The notes below the pieces were generated by a model. The model made no database searches. It saw nothing but the letters and a program-made list of their open reading frames with translations, and had not been told where the DNA came from. A stretch of DNA of 27,787 nucleotides from QHXQ01 sp036389375 (lineage in GTDB: Bacteria > Acidobacteriota > Blastocatellia > Pyrinomonadales > Pyrinomonadaceae), in NCBI GenBank assembly GCA_036389375.1, contig DASVQA010000098.1, positions 1 to 27,787 on the forward strand. Reading direction: 5' to 3'. The position numbers were made by a program, and so were the translations under genes. The stretch's first letter is position 1. Every line of letters starts with the position of its first letter. Positions 6,822 to 13,936 of the stretch are shown one piece after another.

Positions 6822-8060
6822 TTAATCCTGATTGTGCGGCGTCGCTCCGTCAGCGGCGACGGCTGCGGGCGTGCCCGTAGCGTCCGTCTCCAACAAGGCG
6901 GCGACCAGTCCTTTGTCTGCGCCGCGATGCTCCATCCAGTGGCGATAGACGACGGAGATGATGGCGGTGACGGGGATGGCGAGGAAGATGCCGGCCACGC
7001 CGGCCAGTTCCGCGCCGCAGAGGATGGCGAGGATGACGGCGAGCGGGTGCAGGTGTATGCCTTGCCCGATGATGCGTGGGTAGGTCACGTAGTCGTGAAT
7101 GATGCGCAGCACGGCGAGGAAGAGAAAGACGGCGAGCGCCTGATTGGACGAGTGGAAACTGGCGAGCAGCACGGCGAGCGTGGCGACCGTGAGCGGCCCG
7201 GCGAGCGGGATGAATTCCAGCAGCCCCGCGATGATGCCGAGCACGAGCGCGTAAGGCACGCCGATTAACAGGAACCCGATTGTGCAGATCGTCCCGATCA
7301 GCAGGCAGGCGATCAACTGTGCGCGAATGTAAGCGGCGAGCGTCGAGTTTACATCCTGAAACACTTCGTCGCCGCGCCAGCGCAGACGCCCGCGCGGCAG
7401 CATCTGCAAAGCCGAGCGCCGGAACGTGTCCGCGTCCTTCAGGAGAAAGAAGGCGAGAATGGGGATCAGCACGAACCAGGGAATGTACGTGAGCAGCCCG
7501 GCGGCGTGGATGATAGTCTCGCTGGCGTAACCACTGATGCCCTCGAACGCGCGCGTCAGCGCAGTGTTGATGTACTCGCGCACGCTCGGCGGCAGCCGCG
7601 AGGTCTGGTAATAATTCTGCCAGCCCTGCAACCGCCCCTGCACGCTGCGCACGTATGCCGGCGCTTGCTGCGCCATCTCCGTGAGTTGGTTGCTGACGAC
7701 GGGCAGCAGCAACAGGACGGTCACGGTGAGCGAGCCAAAGATAACCAGATAGACGATGCCGATGGCTAACGGGCGCGGCATCAAACGCTCTTTGCCGCGC
7801 AGGCGCAAGGGGCGATGCACCAGTTCAACTAGCGGCGCGATCAGGTAGGCGAAGAAGATCGAGAGCACGAGCAGCAGCAGCACGCCCGTCAGTTTATAGA
7901 GCGCCCAGATGAAGCCGGCGACGAGCAGGACGATGATGATCAGGCGCAGGATGGCGCGCGTCTGCGGCCACGTCGCTTCGGCAGCGGCGGCGGCAGCGGT
8001 CGTGGCCGTCCTGACCTCCTGCGCGCTCGCCCCATCCAACGTTTCGTCTAAGGTCGCCAT
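6822..8060 (-). CDS. AI-2E family (PF01594-type) transporter/permease
   Basis: This 412-residue polytopic membrane protein has the family layout: two N-terminal transmembrane helices, a soluble amphipathic region (about 120-200), then a cluster of hydrophobic helices. The conserved segments IPWFVLIPILAFFLLKD and GLLEFIPLAGPL are present. The family was named after TqsA/YdgG, linked to autoinducer-2 export; other members are sodium/proton antiporters or of unknown substrate. The Ala/Gly-rich C-terminal tail is probably disordered. The gene starts 3 nt after the stop of the PilZ gene on the same strand, so the two are almost certainly co-transcribed and possibly translationally coupled. No clear Shine-Dalgarno is present. 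The substrate is unknown. Confidence 0.87.
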   Translation of the reverse strand: MATLDETLDGASAQEVRTATTAAAAAAEATWPQTRAILRLIIIVLLVAGFIWALYKLTGVLLLLVLSIFFAYLIAPLVELVHRPLRLRGKERLMPRPLAIGIVYLVIFGSLTVTVLLLLPVVSNQLTEMAQQAPAYVRSVQGRLQGWQNYYQTSRLPPSVREYINTALTRAFEGISGYASETIIHAAGLLTYIPWFVLIPILAFFLLKDADTFRRSALQMLPRGRLRWRGDEVFQDVNSTLAAYIRAQLIACLLIGTICTIGFLLIGVPYALVLGIIAGLLEFIPLAGPLTVATLAVLLASFHSSNQALAVFLFLAVLRIIHDYVTYPRIIGQGIHLHPLAVILAILCGAELAGVAGIFLAIPVTAIISVVYRHWMEHRGADKGLVAALLETDATGTPAAVAADGATPHNQD

Positions 8061-8063
8061 CGC

Positions 8064-8447
8064 TCAATCGTCTTCGTAAGTATCGTCGGGCAGCGAACTG
8101 AGATAAGCGGCGTGTTCCCAGACGAGACCGCGCCACTCGTCGCTCGCGTTCATCAATTGCAGCGCCGCCAACGGCTGCGCCGGGTTGCGCTCGACGCGCA
8201 AGACCTCCGCCACCGTCTGCAATTTCGTGCTGCCCTCGTTCTCGTCGAGCACAGCCAGTTGCACGCGACTGCCCACGTCCGGCAGATGATGCAGGTGGAC
8301 GAGCGCCCCGGCGGGGCCGACGTTCTCCGTCTCGCCTTCGACCACGATGTGCTTGCCCGAACCCGAATCGTCCCACTCCGCCCGCACCGGCAGACTCACC
8401 ACGTAGCGCGGCCCCGACCGCTGCTCACTCGAATAGTTCAACGCCAT
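8064..8447 (-). CDS. PilZ-domain protein (possible c-di-GMP sensor)
   Basis: This 127-residue protein matches a stand-alone PilZ domain. The N-terminal RxxxR motif (Arg10 and Arg14 in QRSGPRY) is followed by a beta-barrel with the second motif area at residues 42-47 (NVGPAG). The canonical second motif is D/N-x-S-x-x-G; here the serine position is Gly44. Nucleotide binding may therefore be weakened, though RxxxR is intact. PilZ domains report c-di-GMP levels to motility, exopolysaccharide or secretion systems. The downstream AI-2E-family gene is 3 nt away, suggesting a functional pair. The ATG is directly preceded by the GCTTTT end of element D, with no Shine-Dalgarno. Confidence 0.78.
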   Translation of the reverse strand: MALNYSSEQRSGPRYVVSLPVRAEWDDSGSGKHIVVEGETENVGPAGALVHLHHLPDVGSRVQLAVLDENEGSTKLQTVAEVLRVERNPAQPLAALQLMNASDEWRGLVWEHAAYLSSLPDDTYEDD

Positions 8448-8540
8448 AAAAGCATTAGTGCTGAGTGGCGAGGGCTAAGGGCTGAATAAAAGCTAGTCGG
8501 TTTTTACTCAGCCCTCAGCCCGCAGCACTCAGGACTTCCT
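8448..8540. repeat. Heptad inverted-repeat element D (AGGGCTG/AGTGCTG type)
   Basis: The element starts AAAAGC next to the PilZ start codon. Heptamers AGTGCTG, AGTGGCG, AGGGCTA, AGGGCTG run from 8457 to 8484. The centre is AT-rich, and ACTCAGC, CCTCAGC, CCGCAGC, ACTCAGG run from 8506 to 8533. One 7-nt register holds throughout. AGTGCTG pairs with CAGCACT and AGGGCTGA with TCAGCCCT. Stops in the left arm start at 8462 (TGA), 8476 (TAA) and 8487 (TAA), one in each frame. Confidence 0.88.
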
Positions 8541-8543
8541 TTC

Positions 8544-10502
8544 TCATTCTTCTTCCTGCACGCGCAGTTTTTCGAGCACGGAGAAGTCTTCGAGCGTGGT
8601 CGTGTCGCCGGCGACTGCGCCGCTGGCGGCAATCTCACGCAAGAGCCGGCGCATGATCTTGCCGGAACGCGTCTTCGGCAGCGCGTCCGTGAAGCGTATG
8701 TCGTCAGGGCGTGCGAGCGCGCCGATCTCGCGCGTCACATGCTGGCGCAAGGCCGCCTTTAGCTCTTCCGTCGCCGCCCTTGTGCCTTCGAGCGTGACGA
8801 AGGCGACGACCGACTGACCTTTCAACTCGTCGGGGCGACCGACGACCGCAGCCTCCGCCACCGCCTCATGCGAGACGAGCGCGCTCTCGATCTCCATCGT
8901 GCCCAGCCGGTGGCCGCTTACATTTATGACATCATCAACGCGCCCCATAATCCAGTAATAGCCGTCCGCGTCGCGCCGCGCGCCGTCGCCCGCGAAATAG
9001 ACGCCCGCGATCTCCGACCAGTAGGCCGCGCGGTAACGCTCGTCGTCGCCCCAGATCGTCCGGAGCATCGCGGGCCAAGGGCGCTTGATGACGAGGTAGC
9101 CGCCCAGATTATCGGCGACCGGCTCGCCCGTCTTGGTCATGATGTCTATGGCGATGCCGGGCAATGGTTTCGTGGCCGAACCGGGTTTCGTCGGCGTCGC
9201 GCCCGGCAGCGGCGAGATCATGATGCCGCCCGTCTCGGTCTGCCACCACGTATCCACGACGGGGCAGCGCCCGCCGCCGATGGTCTCCCGATACCACATC
9301 CACGCTTCCGGGTTGATGGGTTCGCCGACCGTGCCGAGCAGGCGCAAACTGGTCAGATCATGTTTACGCGGCCACTGTTCGCCCCACTTGATGAAGGCGC
9401 GGATCGCGGTCGGTGCGGTGTAGAAGATGCTGACGCCGTGCCGCTCGATGATCGACCAGAAGCGATCCGGCTCCGGGTAGTTGGGCGCACCCTCATACAT
9501 CAGCGTCGTCGCGCCGTTCGAGAGCGGGCCGTAGACCACATAACTGTGACCCGTTACCCAGCCGATGTCGGCCGTACACCAGTAGGTGTCCTCCTCTTTG
9601 AGATCGAAGACCCACTTGGTCGTCAGGTGCGCGTAGAGGAGATAACCGGCGGTCGTGTGCAGGATGCCTTTGGGTTTGCCGGTCGTGCCGGACGTGTAGA
9701 GGATAAAGAGCGGGTGCTCGCTGGGGAGTTCGACCGCCGGGCAATCGACCGCCGCCGCGTCCATCCATTCGTGCCACCAGTGGTCGCGCCCCAACTGCAT
9801 CCGCACGTCCGAGCCGGTGCGCTTGACGACGATGCACGTCTCAATCGTCGGCGTCTGCTTGAGCGCCTCGTCCACCGCCGGTTTCAACTTCACTTCCGCG
9901 CCGCGCCGGAAGCCGCCGTCCGCCGTCACGACGACCTTGCAGCCCGCATCGTTGATGCGATCTTTGAGCGCGTCCGCCGAGAAGCCGCCGAAGACGACGG
10001 AGTGCGTTGCGCCGATGCGCGTGCAGGCGAGCATGGCGATGGCGAGTTCGGGGATGAGCGGCAGATAGAGCGCCACGCGGTCGCCGCGCTCGACGCCCGC
10101 GCGCTTCAAGACGTTGGCGAAGCGGCAGACCTCGCGGTGCAGTTGTTGATAAGTGAGTGTGCGCTGCTCGCCCGGCTCGCCCTCCCAGATGATGGCCGCC
10201 TTGTTACGCCGCCAGGAGGTTAAGTGTCGGTCGAGACAGTTGTAAGAGATATTGAGTTCGCCGCCGCCGAACCACTCGGCGTGCGGCGGTTCCCACTTAA
10301 GCACGGTGTCCCAACGTTTGAACCAGCTAAGTTCTTCCGCCATGCGCGCCCAGTAAGCGTCGGGGTCGCGTTCGGCTTCGGCGCACAGTGCTTCATAAGC
10401 GGCGCGCGAACCGATGTGCGCTTTTTCGGAGAACTCCGGCGGCGGCGCAAAGATGCGCTCCTCGTGCAGCACCGATTCGATGTTCGTCGTAGACGTGGAC
10501 AT
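8544..10502 (-). CDS. acs: Acetyl-CoA synthetase (AMP-forming)
   Basis: This 652-residue enzyme activates acetate to acetyl-AMP and then acetyl-CoA in the cytosol. It has full family length and the ANL-superfamily motifs: the P-loop-like YTSGTTGKPKG, the adenine-binding region DTWWQTETG, the hinge and C-terminal core GRVDDVINVSGHR, and the C-terminal TRSGKIMRR. Lys615 in that last motif corresponds to the catalytic lysine that is reversibly acetylated in well-studied Acs enzymes. A GGAGGAGAG run lies upstream but 14 nt or more from the ATG, further than ideal. A strong promoter and a 9-bp direct repeat lie in the leader. The dipeptidase is divergent; PilZ lies downstream across element D. Confidence 0.96.
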   Translation of the reverse strand: MSTSTTNIESVLHEERIFAPPPEFSEKAHIGSRAAYEALCAEAERDPDAYWARMAEELSWFKRWDTVLKWEPPHAEWFGGGELNISYNCLDRHLTSWRRNKAAIIWEGEPGEQRTLTYQQLHREVCRFANVLKRAGVERGDRVALYLPLIPELAIAMLACTRIGATHSVVFGGFSADALKDRINDAGCKVVVTADGGFRRGAEVKLKPAVDEALKQTPTIETCIVVKRTGSDVRMQLGRDHWWHEWMDAAAVDCPAVELPSEHPLFILYTSGTTGKPKGILHTTAGYLLYAHLTTKWVFDLKEEDTYWCTADIGWVTGHSYVVYGPLSNGATTLMYEGAPNYPEPDRFWSIIERHGVSIFYTAPTAIRAFIKWGEQWPRKHDLTSLRLLGTVGEPINPEAWMWYRETIGGGRCPVVDTWWQTETGGIMISPLPGATPTKPGSATKPLPGIAIDIMTKTGEPVADNLGGYLVIKRPWPAMLRTIWGDDERYRAAYWSEIAGVYFAGDGARRDADGYYWIMGRVDDVINVSGHRLGTMEIESALVSHEAVAEAAVVGRPDELKGQSVVAFVTLEGTRAATEELKAALRQHVTREIGALARPDDIRFTDALPKTRSGKIMRRLLREIAASGAVAGDTTTLEDFSVLEKLRVQEEE

Positions 10503-10530
10503 AAACGCTGGTTTAACTCTCCTCCGGCGT

Positions 10531-10555
10531 GAACGAATGACTAGGGGAACGAATG
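10531..10555. promoter_or_regulatory. Direct repeat GAACGAATG in the acs leader (possible operator)
   Basis: The 9-mer GAACGAATG occurs at 10531-10539 and 10547-10555, with starts 16 bp apart. It lies just downstream of the predicted acs transcription start in the acs/dipeptidase divergent gap. Paired direct sites can bind a regulator, but no known consensus is recognised. Confidence 0.35.
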
Positions 10556-10564
10556 GCTGCCCGC

Positions 10565-10592
10565 ATTATACGTTGAACGGCCCGGTTGTCTA
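10565..10592 (-). promoter_or_regulatory. Sigma70-type promoter for acs
   Basis: On the minus strand, TAGACA (5 of 6; plus-strand 10587-10592) and a perfect TATAAT (10565-10570) are separated by 16 nt. A start near 10558 would give an acs leader of about 55 nt containing the GAACGAATG repeats. Confidence 0.65.
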
Positions 10593-10623
10593 TCACAGAA
10601 GCGCGCAGGCGGCCAAAGCGGAC

Positions 10624-10652
10624 TTTGTCCACCCGGCGCTTTGTGCTAAATC
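10624..10652 (+). promoter_or_regulatory. Possible promoter for the dipeptidase, giving a leaderless transcript
   Basis: TTTGTC (10624-10629), 17 nt, then TAAATC (10647-10652) preceded by TG and one base (extended -10 form). The ATG at 10661 lies 8 nt after the -10, where transcription would begin. No Shine-Dalgarno is present. Individual hexamers are weak; the spacing is good. Confidence 0.4.
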
Positions 10653-10660
10653 TTCTGGCC

Positions 10661-11977
10661 ATGAACAGACAGAAGCTGATCTCAGGTTTGCGCGCCCTCT
10701 TGCTGTGCGGTTCTTTATGCGGCGCTCATGCGCTCGCCCAGACGCCCGCGCCCGTCAAAGAGCGCAGCGTGCCGCCGCTCGCAGACGCGCGCGACGAGCG
10801 GCTTTGGCAGCGCGCGTTGAAACTGCACCGCAGCGCCATCGTCGTAGACACGCACAACGACATCACGACGATGATGGAGGACGAAGACTACGACATCGGC
10901 CAGTCTTCCATCGGCAAGTACCACACAGACCTTGCGCGCATGAAGGAGGGCGGCTTAACGGCCGAGTTCTTCTCCGTCTATGTGGACAAGAAATATGCGG
11001 AAACGGGCGGCTCGGCCCGCCGCGCCATGGATCAGATCGATTGGGTCTATCGCTCGGCCGAACGTTACCCGCAGCAGTTGCTCTTAGCCACGACGGCCGC
11101 CGACATACGCCGCGCGAAAAAGGAAGGGAAGGTCGCCGCGCTCATGGGCATCGAGGGCGGGCACGCCATAGAGAACTCGCTCTTTGCCCTGCGCGACTTC
11201 TACCGGCTCGGCGTGCGCTACATGACCTTGACGCACAACAACACGAACGATTGGGCCGACTCTTCGCGCGACCAGCCGAAGCACAACGGCTTGACCGAGT
11301 TTGGCCGCGAGGTCGTGCGCGAGATGAACCGCATCGGCATGCTCGTGGACGTGTCGCACGTCTCCGACAAGACGATGTCGGACGTGCTCGACATCTCCAC
11401 CGCGCCGATTATCGCCTCGCATTCGTCGGCGCGCGCACTCGCCAATCACCCGCGCAACATCCCCGACGAACTGCTCCGCCGCATCGCCAAAAACGGCGGC
11501 GTCGTGATGGTCAATTTCTACCCGGCCTTCATTAGTCAGGCTTACGCGGACGCCGACCGCGCGCGCGACGAGCGCCTGAAGGCGCAGCGCGACGCGTTGC
11601 AGGCGCAGTTCAAGACCGACCCGAAACGCTTGAGCGACGAGTTGCAGAAACTGAACGATGCGAACCCGATCCCGAAAGTGCCGCTCTCGGTCTTGATCGA
11701 CCACTTCGACCACATCGCCAAAGTGGCCGGCATAGATCACGTCGGCATCGGCTCGGACTTCGACGGCGTGCCCGACCTGCCCGCCGGCATGGAGGACATC
11801 GCGCATCTGCCGAACATCACTTACGAGTTATTGAAACGCGGCTACAGCGAGCGCGACGTGCGCAAGGTCTTGGGCGAGAACTTTCTGCGCGTCATGGCGG
11901 CGGCGGAGCGCGTCGCACGCGGCACGCGCACAAGCGGCGACGGCAGTTTGCAGCGTCTGCCCGGCGCGGCGCGTTAA
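10661..11977 (+). CDS. Secreted M19 (renal/membrane-type) dipeptidase
   Basis: This 438-residue zinc dipeptidase probably splits dipeptides in the periplasm. The signal peptide is MNRQKLISGLRALLLCGSL with likely cleavage after AHALAQ. The M19 metal ligands are visible: His65 and Asp67 in DTHND, bridging Glu165 in GIEGGH, His233 in VDVSHVSD and His254 in ASHSSA. The later GIGSDFDG is also a family hallmark. The sequence remains open upstream to a TTG at 10586, but the signal peptide decides for the ATG at 10661. A lipobox is not obvious. Acs is divergent, so it has its own promoter. A bidirectional-looking hairpin lies 33 bp after the stop. Confidence 0.92.
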   Translation: MNRQKLISGLRALLLCGSLCGAHALAQTPAPVKERSVPPLADARDERLWQRALKLHRSAIVVDTHNDITTMMEDEDYDIGQSSIGKYHTDLARMKEGGLTAEFFSVYVDKKYAETGGSARRAMDQIDWVYRSAERYPQQLLLATTAADIRRAKKEGKVAALMGIEGGHAIENSLFALRDFYRLGVRYMTLTHNNTNDWADSSRDQPKHNGLTEFGREVVREMNRIGMLVDVSHVSDKTMSDVLDISTAPIIASHSSARALANHPRNIPDELLRRIAKNGGVVMVNFYPAFISQAYADADRARDERLKAQRDALQAQFKTDPKRLSDELQKLNDANPIPKVPLSVLIDHFDHIAKVAGIDHVGIGSDFDGVPDLPAGMEDIAHLPNITYELLKRGYSERDVRKVLGENFLRVMAAAERVARGTRTSGDGSLQRLPGAAR

Positions 11978-12010
11978 CTGCGCGCGCGCCCGCAAAGCGG
12001 CCACAAAACA

Positions 12011-12044
12011 AGAGCGCATGAAGTCGCTTGACTCCATGCGCTCT
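12011..12044 (-). terminator. Long hairpin, likely terminator for the Gly-rich gene
   Basis: AGAGCGCATG (12011-12020) pairs perfectly with CATGCGCTCT (12035-12044). After one mismatch the stem continues with AGTC against GACT around a GCTT loop. Read on the minus strand, the stem is followed by TGTTTTG, a U-rich tail fitting intrinsic termination. It lies in the convergent gap between the dipeptidase and the Gly-rich gene. On the plus strand the tail (TGCTAAC) is poor, so it is mainly a minus-strand signal. Confidence 0.65.
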
Positions 12045-12114
12045 CTTGCTAACAGGCGAGGACAGTAAAACCCTCAGTCAGCCTACCTGTTTATCCTATT
12101 TTGCGACGGGCGCG

Positions 12115-12363
12115 TTAGCGGCCACCACCACCGCCCGACGAACTGCCGCCGCCACCGCCTGAGCCGCCGCTACCAGAGCCACCGCCCGAGCCACCGGAGC
12201 CAGAGCCACCGCCCGAGCCGCTCCCGCCAGAGCCGCTGCCACCACCAGCACCACCGCCGCCGCCAGTGCCACCACCGCCGCCAGTTGATCCGCCGCCACC
12301 GGTGCCGCCACCACCGCCGGTCGAACCGCCACCACTACCAGACTCTTCTCTGTCTCTACTCAT
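12115..12363 (-). CDS. Small glycine/serine-rich protein of unknown function
   Basis: The 82-residue product starts MSRDREES and is then almost only Gly with Ser, Thr and one Ala, ending in a lone Arg. By my count 52 of 82 residues are glycine. There is no signal peptide, membrane segment or cysteine. The reading frame is open to 12612, but the ATG at 12361-12363 is chosen because a perfect AGGAGG (12373-12378) lies 9 nt upstream. A terminator hairpin lies about 70 bp downstream. Dedicated initiation and termination signals argue for a real, well-translated gene rather than a chance frame in GC-rich sequence. It could be a flexible structural or RNA-associated peptide, or a Gly-rich precursor peptide. 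No modification enzymes are adjacent. Confidence 0.7.
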   Translation of the reverse strand: MSRDREESGSGGGSTGGGGGTGGGGSTGGGGGTGGGGGAGGGSGSGGSGSGGGSGSGGSGGGSGSGGSGGGGGSSSGGGGGR

Positions 12364-12724
12364 TGCCAGAATCCTCCTGATTGGTGTTGAGGGTTTGCAT
12401 CTGTCGCAAGCGCGATAGATTAGCCGTTGGTCTGACCCGCCTGCCCGTGTTCGCCTGAAAGTCTGCGACTGAATTATCAACCGGCGTGCCGCGTGCTGCG
12501 CGCGAAAAACTTGTGATCCGAGCACTGAAATTAATGGGCACAAACAACACAAACGAACAGGCAAACGCTTAACTGACGACCCGCCCGCGCAGGCTAAAGT
12601 CATACATGGCAAATTAAAAAGCGTACACGGCGCAACAGTTGATCACATCGTTTGTGCATGCCCGCGAAAGACCATAAGGGCGTTCAAGGCACGCGCGCGC
12701 ACGCGTGCTATAATTTCATCCTGC
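12364..12724. other. Divergent intergenic region
   Basis: This gap of about 360 bp between the Gly-rich gene and hemW holds two supported items: the Shine-Dalgarno of the Gly-rich gene (AGGAGG on the minus strand, 12373-12378) and the hemW extended -10. It is more AT-rich than the surrounding genes. I see no RNA gene, no heptad element and no convincing -35/-10 pair for the minus-strand gene. Confidence 0.6.
12699..12714 (+). promoter_or_regulatory. Extended -10 promoter of hemW with overlapping palindrome
   Basis: TG, C, then a perfect TATAAT (12709-12714) forms an ideal extended -10. The perfect 10-bp palindrome GCACGCGTGC (12699-12708) abuts it and could be an operator. The best -35 is TTCAAG (12683-12688) at an overlong 20-nt spacing. 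The ATG at 12725 is only 10 nt after the -10, so the message would be leaderless or nearly so. Confidence 0.6.
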
Positions 12725-13858
12725 ATGCAGCAAGCCGGCGTCTACATCCACATTCCCTTCTGTCGCGCACGCTGTTCTTATTGCGACTTCGCCACCGGCA
12801 CTTACCAAGCGCCCTTGGCCGAACGCTACGTGCGTGCGCTCGTGCTTGAGATCGCCAACTACGCACAGACCTCGCGGCGCGATGTGGACACGATCTACTT
12901 CGGCGGCGGCACGCCCTCCCTGCTCAGCCCCGCACAGCTTGAAACGCTTCTGCGCGCCGTGCATGCCGGCTTTCGCGTCGCGCCCCGTGCGGAAGTGACG
13001 ATGGAGATGAATCCCGGCACGGTCACACCTGAGAGCTTGCGCGCCTTTCGCGCAGCAGGCGTCAATCGCGCCAGCTTCGGCCTGCAAACCTTCGACGACG
13101 AACAACTGCGCCGCCTCGGCCGCACGCACACGGCCGACGATGCGCGCCGCACCTTCACAGACCTGCGCGCCGCAGGCTTCGCCAACATCAGCTTCGATCT
13201 TATCGCCGGGCTACCGGGCCAGACGCTCGCACAGTGGGCGCACAACATGGACGCGGCCCTCGCGCTCGAACCCGAACACCTCTCGCTCTACCTGCTCGAA
13301 GTCCACGAGGGCACACCGCTCGCCGAGCAACTCACGCGCGGTCTCTGGCCGCAGCCCGACGCCGACACGGCCGCAGAGATGTATCGCCTCTTGCTCACGC
13401 GCACCGCCGCCGCCGGTTACGAGCATTACGAAATCTCAAACTTCTGCCGCCCCCAACGCGAGTCGCGCCACAATCTGAAATACTGGACGGGCGCGCCCTA
13501 TTACGGTTTCGGCTGCGCGGCGCACTCTTACGACGGCGCGCGTCTGCGCTGGGCGAACGAGCGCGACACGGCGCGCTACGTTGAACTGATCGAAGCAGGC
13601 CAGAGCGCCGTCGTCGAAACAACCGAACTAGACGAGCGCGACGTGAGCGCCGAAGCACTCTTTCTGGGCCTGCGCCTGATGCGCGGCGTTGACCTGCGCG
13701 CGCACCGCACGCGCTTTGGCACGGACGTGCGCGCCGCCCACGCCGCCGACCTCGCGCGCTTCAGCGCGAGCGGTTTGATTCAACTCGACGACGACTGTTT
13801 GCGCCTGACGCCCGACGGCGTCCTGCTCTCCAACGAAGTCTTCGCCGCATTCGTTTAA
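12725..13858 (+). CDS. hemW: HemW-like radical SAM protein (haem chaperone family)
   Basis: This 377-residue radical SAM protein has the N-terminal cluster motif CRARCSYC (Cys13, Cys17, Cys20: CxxxCxxC) in the context YIHIPFC, followed by the SAM-binding GGGTPSLL. A C-terminal HemN-like domain follows (RHNLKYWTGAPYYGFGCAAHS). The Cys pattern and length match HemW, formerly annotated as oxygen-independent coproporphyrinogen oxidase, rather than true HemN, which has an extra N-terminal region and a fourth cysteine. HemW binds haem and is implicated in delivering it to respiratory proteins. The ATG at 12725 follows an extended -10 almost directly. Element E begins just after the stop. Confidence 0.9.
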   Translation: MQQAGVYIHIPFCRARCSYCDFATGTYQAPLAERYVRALVLEIANYAQTSRRDVDTIYFGGGTPSLLSPAQLETLLRAVHAGFRVAPRAEVTMEMNPGTVTPESLRAFRAAGVNRASFGLQTFDDEQLRRLGRTHTADDARRTFTDLRAAGFANISFDLIAGLPGQTLAQWAHNMDAALALEPEHLSLYLLEVHEGTPLAEQLTRGLWPQPDADTAAEMYRLLLTRTAAAGYEHYEISNFCRPQRESRHNLKYWTGAPYYGFGCAAHSYDGARLRWANERDTARYVELIEAGQSAVVETTELDERDVSAEALFLGLRLMRGVDLRAHRTRFGTDVRAAHAADLARFSASGLIQLDDDCLRLTPDGVLLSNEVFAAFV

Positions 13859-13936
13859 GCACTGATGAGTGACGAGTAACGAGCGACGGGTTAGAATGCT
13901 GCTTGCTCAGCACTCGTCACTTGTCACTGTCTTCTT
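13859..13936. repeat. Heptad inverted-repeat element E (AGTGACG type)
   Basis: Heptamers AGTGACG, AGTAACG, AGCGACG run from 13868 to 13888. A centre of three units follows, then GCACTCG, TCACTTG, TCACTGT run from 13910 to 13930, then CTTCTT and the ATG of the aldolase. The register is unbroken. Plus-strand stops start at 13863, 13870 (TGA) and 13877 (TAA), one in each frame. Minus-strand TGAs lie at plus positions 13907, 13917 and 13924, also one in each frame. It fills the whole gap between hemW and the aldolase. Confidence 0.87.

Noticed and set aside
12364..12612. Upstream extension of the Gly-rich gene to 165 codons
   Set aside because: The added residues show no domain or signal peptide, and a perfect AGGAGG supports the internal ATG at 12363.
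1090..13936. Heptad elements as ordinary intrinsic terminators
   Set aside because: The stems are imperfect and long-centred. Elements A-E do end in GCTTT or similar, but start codons abut that end at several sites, so termination is unlikely to be the main role, though it is not excluded.
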